A DNA stretch of 36,892 nucleotides from a bacterium. Its GTDB lineage: Bacteria; Chloroflexota; Dormibacteria; Aeolococcales; Bog-877. Numbering within the stretch: position 1 is the first letter of the stretch; each line of letters starts with the position of its first letter. Position numbers and translations under genes: made by a program. The stretch is from contig JAJYXT010000052.1 in NCBI GenBank assembly GCA_021801645.1, positions 1 to 36,892 on the forward strand. The letters run 5' to 3'. Shown here in pieces: positions 35,801 to 36,892 of the stretch. Below the pieces are notes generated by a model. The model made no database searches, had not been told where the DNA came from, and saw only the letters and a program-made list of their open reading frames with translations.

Positions 35801-36892
35801 GCCACCGTCCCCACCCCACCGGGGTTGGTCAGGGTGAGAGTCGCCCCCTCGAGGTCCTCCACGGCCAGCCCACCCGACCGGGTTTTGTCCACCAGCTCCT
35901 CGTAGCGAGCCCGGAATTGCTGGAACGGCAGCCGCTCCGCCTCCTTTATCACCGGCACCAGCAGGAAGCGGGAGCCGTCCCGGCGCTCGACGTCCACCGC
36001 CAGCCCGAGGTTGACCCCAGGCTGCTGGGCTCGGCCCGGCCGGCCCTCAAGGCTCCGGAATGAGGCGGAGAAGGCGGGCATCTCGCGGGCCGCGCGCACC
36101 AGCGCGTAGGCGATGAGGTGGGTGTAGGAGCAGCGCAGCTGGGAACGCCCGGCGGTCCGGAGGAGCTCGTTGAGCTGGTGCCGGCGCTGCACCAGCACCG
36201 GGACCTCGAACGTCCGGAAGCTGGTTGCCGTGGGAACGCCTAGGCTGGCCTCCATGGCCTGCACCAGGACCGCGGCCGAGCCCTTGATGGGCACGACCTC
36301 CGCCCGGGGCGCGCCGCCCTCCCCCGCCCGCAGCACGTCGTCCCGACGGATGGCGCCTCCCGGGCCGGTGCCCCGAACCCTCTCCAGGTCGGTCCCGGAG
36401 AGGGTGGCGGCCCTGCGGGCGAGGGGCGTGGCGTCCACCTCAGCGCCTCTCGGGGTGGGCGGCGGTGGGAGTGTGGGGACAACGCGTGCGGGTGCCGCAA
36501 CGGCAACCGGTCCAAACTCACCTGCGGTGGCCACCCTAGCCAAGGGGGTGCCCACCGCCACCGTGGCGCCCTCCTCGACCAGGATCTCCACCAGCGTCCC
36601 GGCCACCGGGGAAGGCACCTCGGCGTCAACCTTGTCGGTCTGGATCTCCAACAGGGTGTCGCCGGCCGCCACCACGTCGCCGACCCGGCGCCGCCAGCTG
36701 CCCACAACGCCCTCGGTGACCGACTCCCCCAGGGCGGGCAGCGGGACTTCCACCAGTTCGGACGTGGCGGCCGACTCCGCGTCCGCCACCCGGGTCTGGC
36801 TCGTCTCGCCGGCGGGTGGACTGGTCGCTGGCGGGGACTCGTCGAGCTCGAGGACGGCCAGCGGGGCGCCCACCGCCACCGTGTCCCCCTCC
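32887..36892 (-). CDS. kgd: Multifunctional 2-oxoglutarate dehydrogenase E2-E1 with fused lipoyl domains (5' end outside window)
   Basis: At least 1334 residues are visible and the N-terminus lies beyond the right edge. In order I see: the end of one lipoyl domain (DTVAVGAPLAVLELDE); a Pro/Ser linker; a complete lipoyl domain with the lipoylated Lys in EIQTDKVDAEVPSP (codon 36631-36633); a linker; a peripheral-subunit-binding domain (ATPLARRAATLSGTDL); the E2 acyltransferase core ending in YDHRIVQG (His codon 35653-35655); and a full E1 with GMAHRGRLNV, HGDAAFTGQG, GYRRWGHNEGDEPAYTQP and a transketolase-like C-terminal half. Mycobacterial Kgd and corynebacterial OdhA have E2 core plus E1 but, as I recall, no lipoyl domain, so this architecture is more complete. 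It oxidises 2-oxoglutarate to succinyl-CoA together with the adjacent E3. Confidence 0.93.
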   Translation of the reverse strand, partial: EGDTVAVGAPLAVLELDESPPATSPPAGETSQTRVADAESAATSELVEVPLPALGESVTEGVVGSWRRRVGDVVAAGDTLLEIQTDKVDAEVPSPVAGTLVEILVEEGATVAVGTPLARVATAGEFGPVAVAAPARVVPTLPPPPTPRGAEVDATPLARRAATLSGTDLERVRGTGPGGAIRRDDVLRAGEGGAPRAEVVPIKGSAAVLVQAMEASLGVPTATSFRTFEVPVLVQRRHQLNELLRTAGRSQLRCSYTHLIAYALVRAAREMPAFSASFRSLEGRPGRAQQPGVNLGLAVDVERRDGSRFLLVPVIKEAERLPFQQFRARYEELVDKTRSGGLAVEDLEGATLTLTNPGGVGTVASVPRLMAGQSAIIALGAIGNPAGFSGLADEAAAALGMRPVMTVTSTYDHRIVQGLESGMLLRRLEGLLAGDDAFYEDVFANLNLEMPPLPTTAAPAVVAPVRTRPASAGPELLRAVASGMSLVQAFRTHGHLAAHLDPLGSDPPGDPALDPGTAGVSQELMEAVPADVLRVAVPGRNLAEVLPEMRRTYCGTIAYEIEHISSHEQRAWLRRQIESGTHRRQLSAEDRLNLFQRLAQVDAFERFLRKTYLGQHTFSIEGVDALVPMLEESIRLLAEAGTEEVLLGMAHRGRLNVTARIVGRSLDEIISEFESQAYLGGAWTGDVKYHYGAEGAYRLPSGREVAVVLTHNPSHLEVVDAVVEGRTRARQTTDRAPEIVQDTRRAVPILIHGDAAFTGQGVVTETLNLQGLEGYRVGGTLHIIANNQIGFTTEPLDGRSTRYASDIAKGYDIPIVHVNGDDLEACLDAVRLAVAFRTTFERDVLIDLIGYRRWGHNEGDEPAYTQPQMAARIRSHPTPVAVYGAELVREGLLSAEGVEAEQALRYQEMAEAHRRVVARSAELAAAAAANGRMAEPDGLPDVNTAVTGERLEELDAQLVHLPPGFRMNPKLARAFSQRAAALAEGGRVPWAQAESLALAALLTEGVAIRLTGQDTERGTFSQRHLVLHDPDTGQAYAPIQHLDQAQATIEVRNSPLSEYAAMAFEYGFAVTKPEALVIWEAQYGDFFNNAQVVVDQFLAAGQAKWGQECRLTLLLPHGYEGSGPEHSSARIERFLELAAGGNLRVAYPSTAAQYFHLLRLQALSAVRRPLVVFTPKSGLRLPSYASPASEMAGGGLRAVLASEAPGPGTRRLLVASGKVAHELEARLTKEGRQDVAVLRLEVLYPFPTSALSAQLAAYPKLESVTFVQEEPRNMGAFGYVAPRLQPLLPAGVELGYAGRAAAASPSEGSMKAHLEEQERLLADAVAALEQGASA

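Noticed and set aside
34012-36063. Long open frame (683 codons) on the plus strand
   Set aside because: It is antisense to the 2-oxoglutarate dehydrogenase gene and has no recognisable domain.

Overview
The window is a chromosomal segment from a very G+C-rich bacterium (about 70% by eye). About as many genes start with GTG as with ATG, and a few with TTG. No ribosomal RNA, tRNA, CRISPR array, insertion sequence or phage gene was found. The gene set (a fused actinobacterial-type 2-oxoglutarate dehydrogenase E2-E1, a Rv0338c-like membrane Fe-S reductase, a split B12 mutase system, probable leaderless promoters) points to a Terrabacteria lineage such as Actinomycetota, Chloroflexota or a neighbour like Candidatus Dormibacterota. 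That placement is inference; no phylogenetic marker is present.

Layout. Bases 295-2852 (+) hold a radical SAM/SPASM protein, a degenerate ADP-ribosylglycohydrolase and a NYN-type nuclease in a tight operon. Bases 2828-5547 (-) hold a MeaB-type GTPase followed by an isobutyryl-CoA-mutase-like large subunit. Bases 5597-6589 (-) encode a lipoprotein with a duplicated domain, and 6805-7944 (-) an acyl-CoA dehydrogenase. A divergent regulatory unit follows at 8014-9864: a small ORF and a membrane protein (-) face an ArsR-type regulator (+) across a 14-bp palindrome.

Bases 9871-21019 (-) form the metabolic core. In transcription order: enoyl-CoA hydratase, a small membrane protein, a membrane Fe-S reductase, methylmalonyl-CoA epimerase, methylmalonyl-CoA mutase large subunit, propionyl-CoA carboxylase beta subunit, SucC, SucD, a second acyl-CoA dehydrogenase and a thiolase. 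Together they take fatty or branched-chain acyl-CoAs to acetyl-CoA and propionyl-CoA, carry propionyl-CoA to succinyl-CoA and succinate, and can pass the electrons to the membrane. The biotin carboxylase, the small B12-binding mutase subunits and ETF are not in the window.

Bases 21061-22823 (+) carry a coiled-coil protein, dephospho-CoA kinase and a conserved-looking unknown protein. Bases 22833-26031 (-) are a translationally coupled unit: small protein, PHP phosphoesterase, a one-helix Ser/Pro/Thr-rich protein, ABC ATPase and permease. Then come GalU, an ECF sigma factor with a probable membrane anti-sigma partner, and a tdh-kbl threonine-degradation operon (all -). A stand-alone Lrp-type effector domain (+) faces a VapBC-like pair (-). 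The right edge holds a 2-oxoglutarate dehydrogenase operon in which lipoyl domains, E2 and E1 are one polypeptide (cut by the window edge), followed directly by E3. Several convergent gene pairs overlap or nearly touch.
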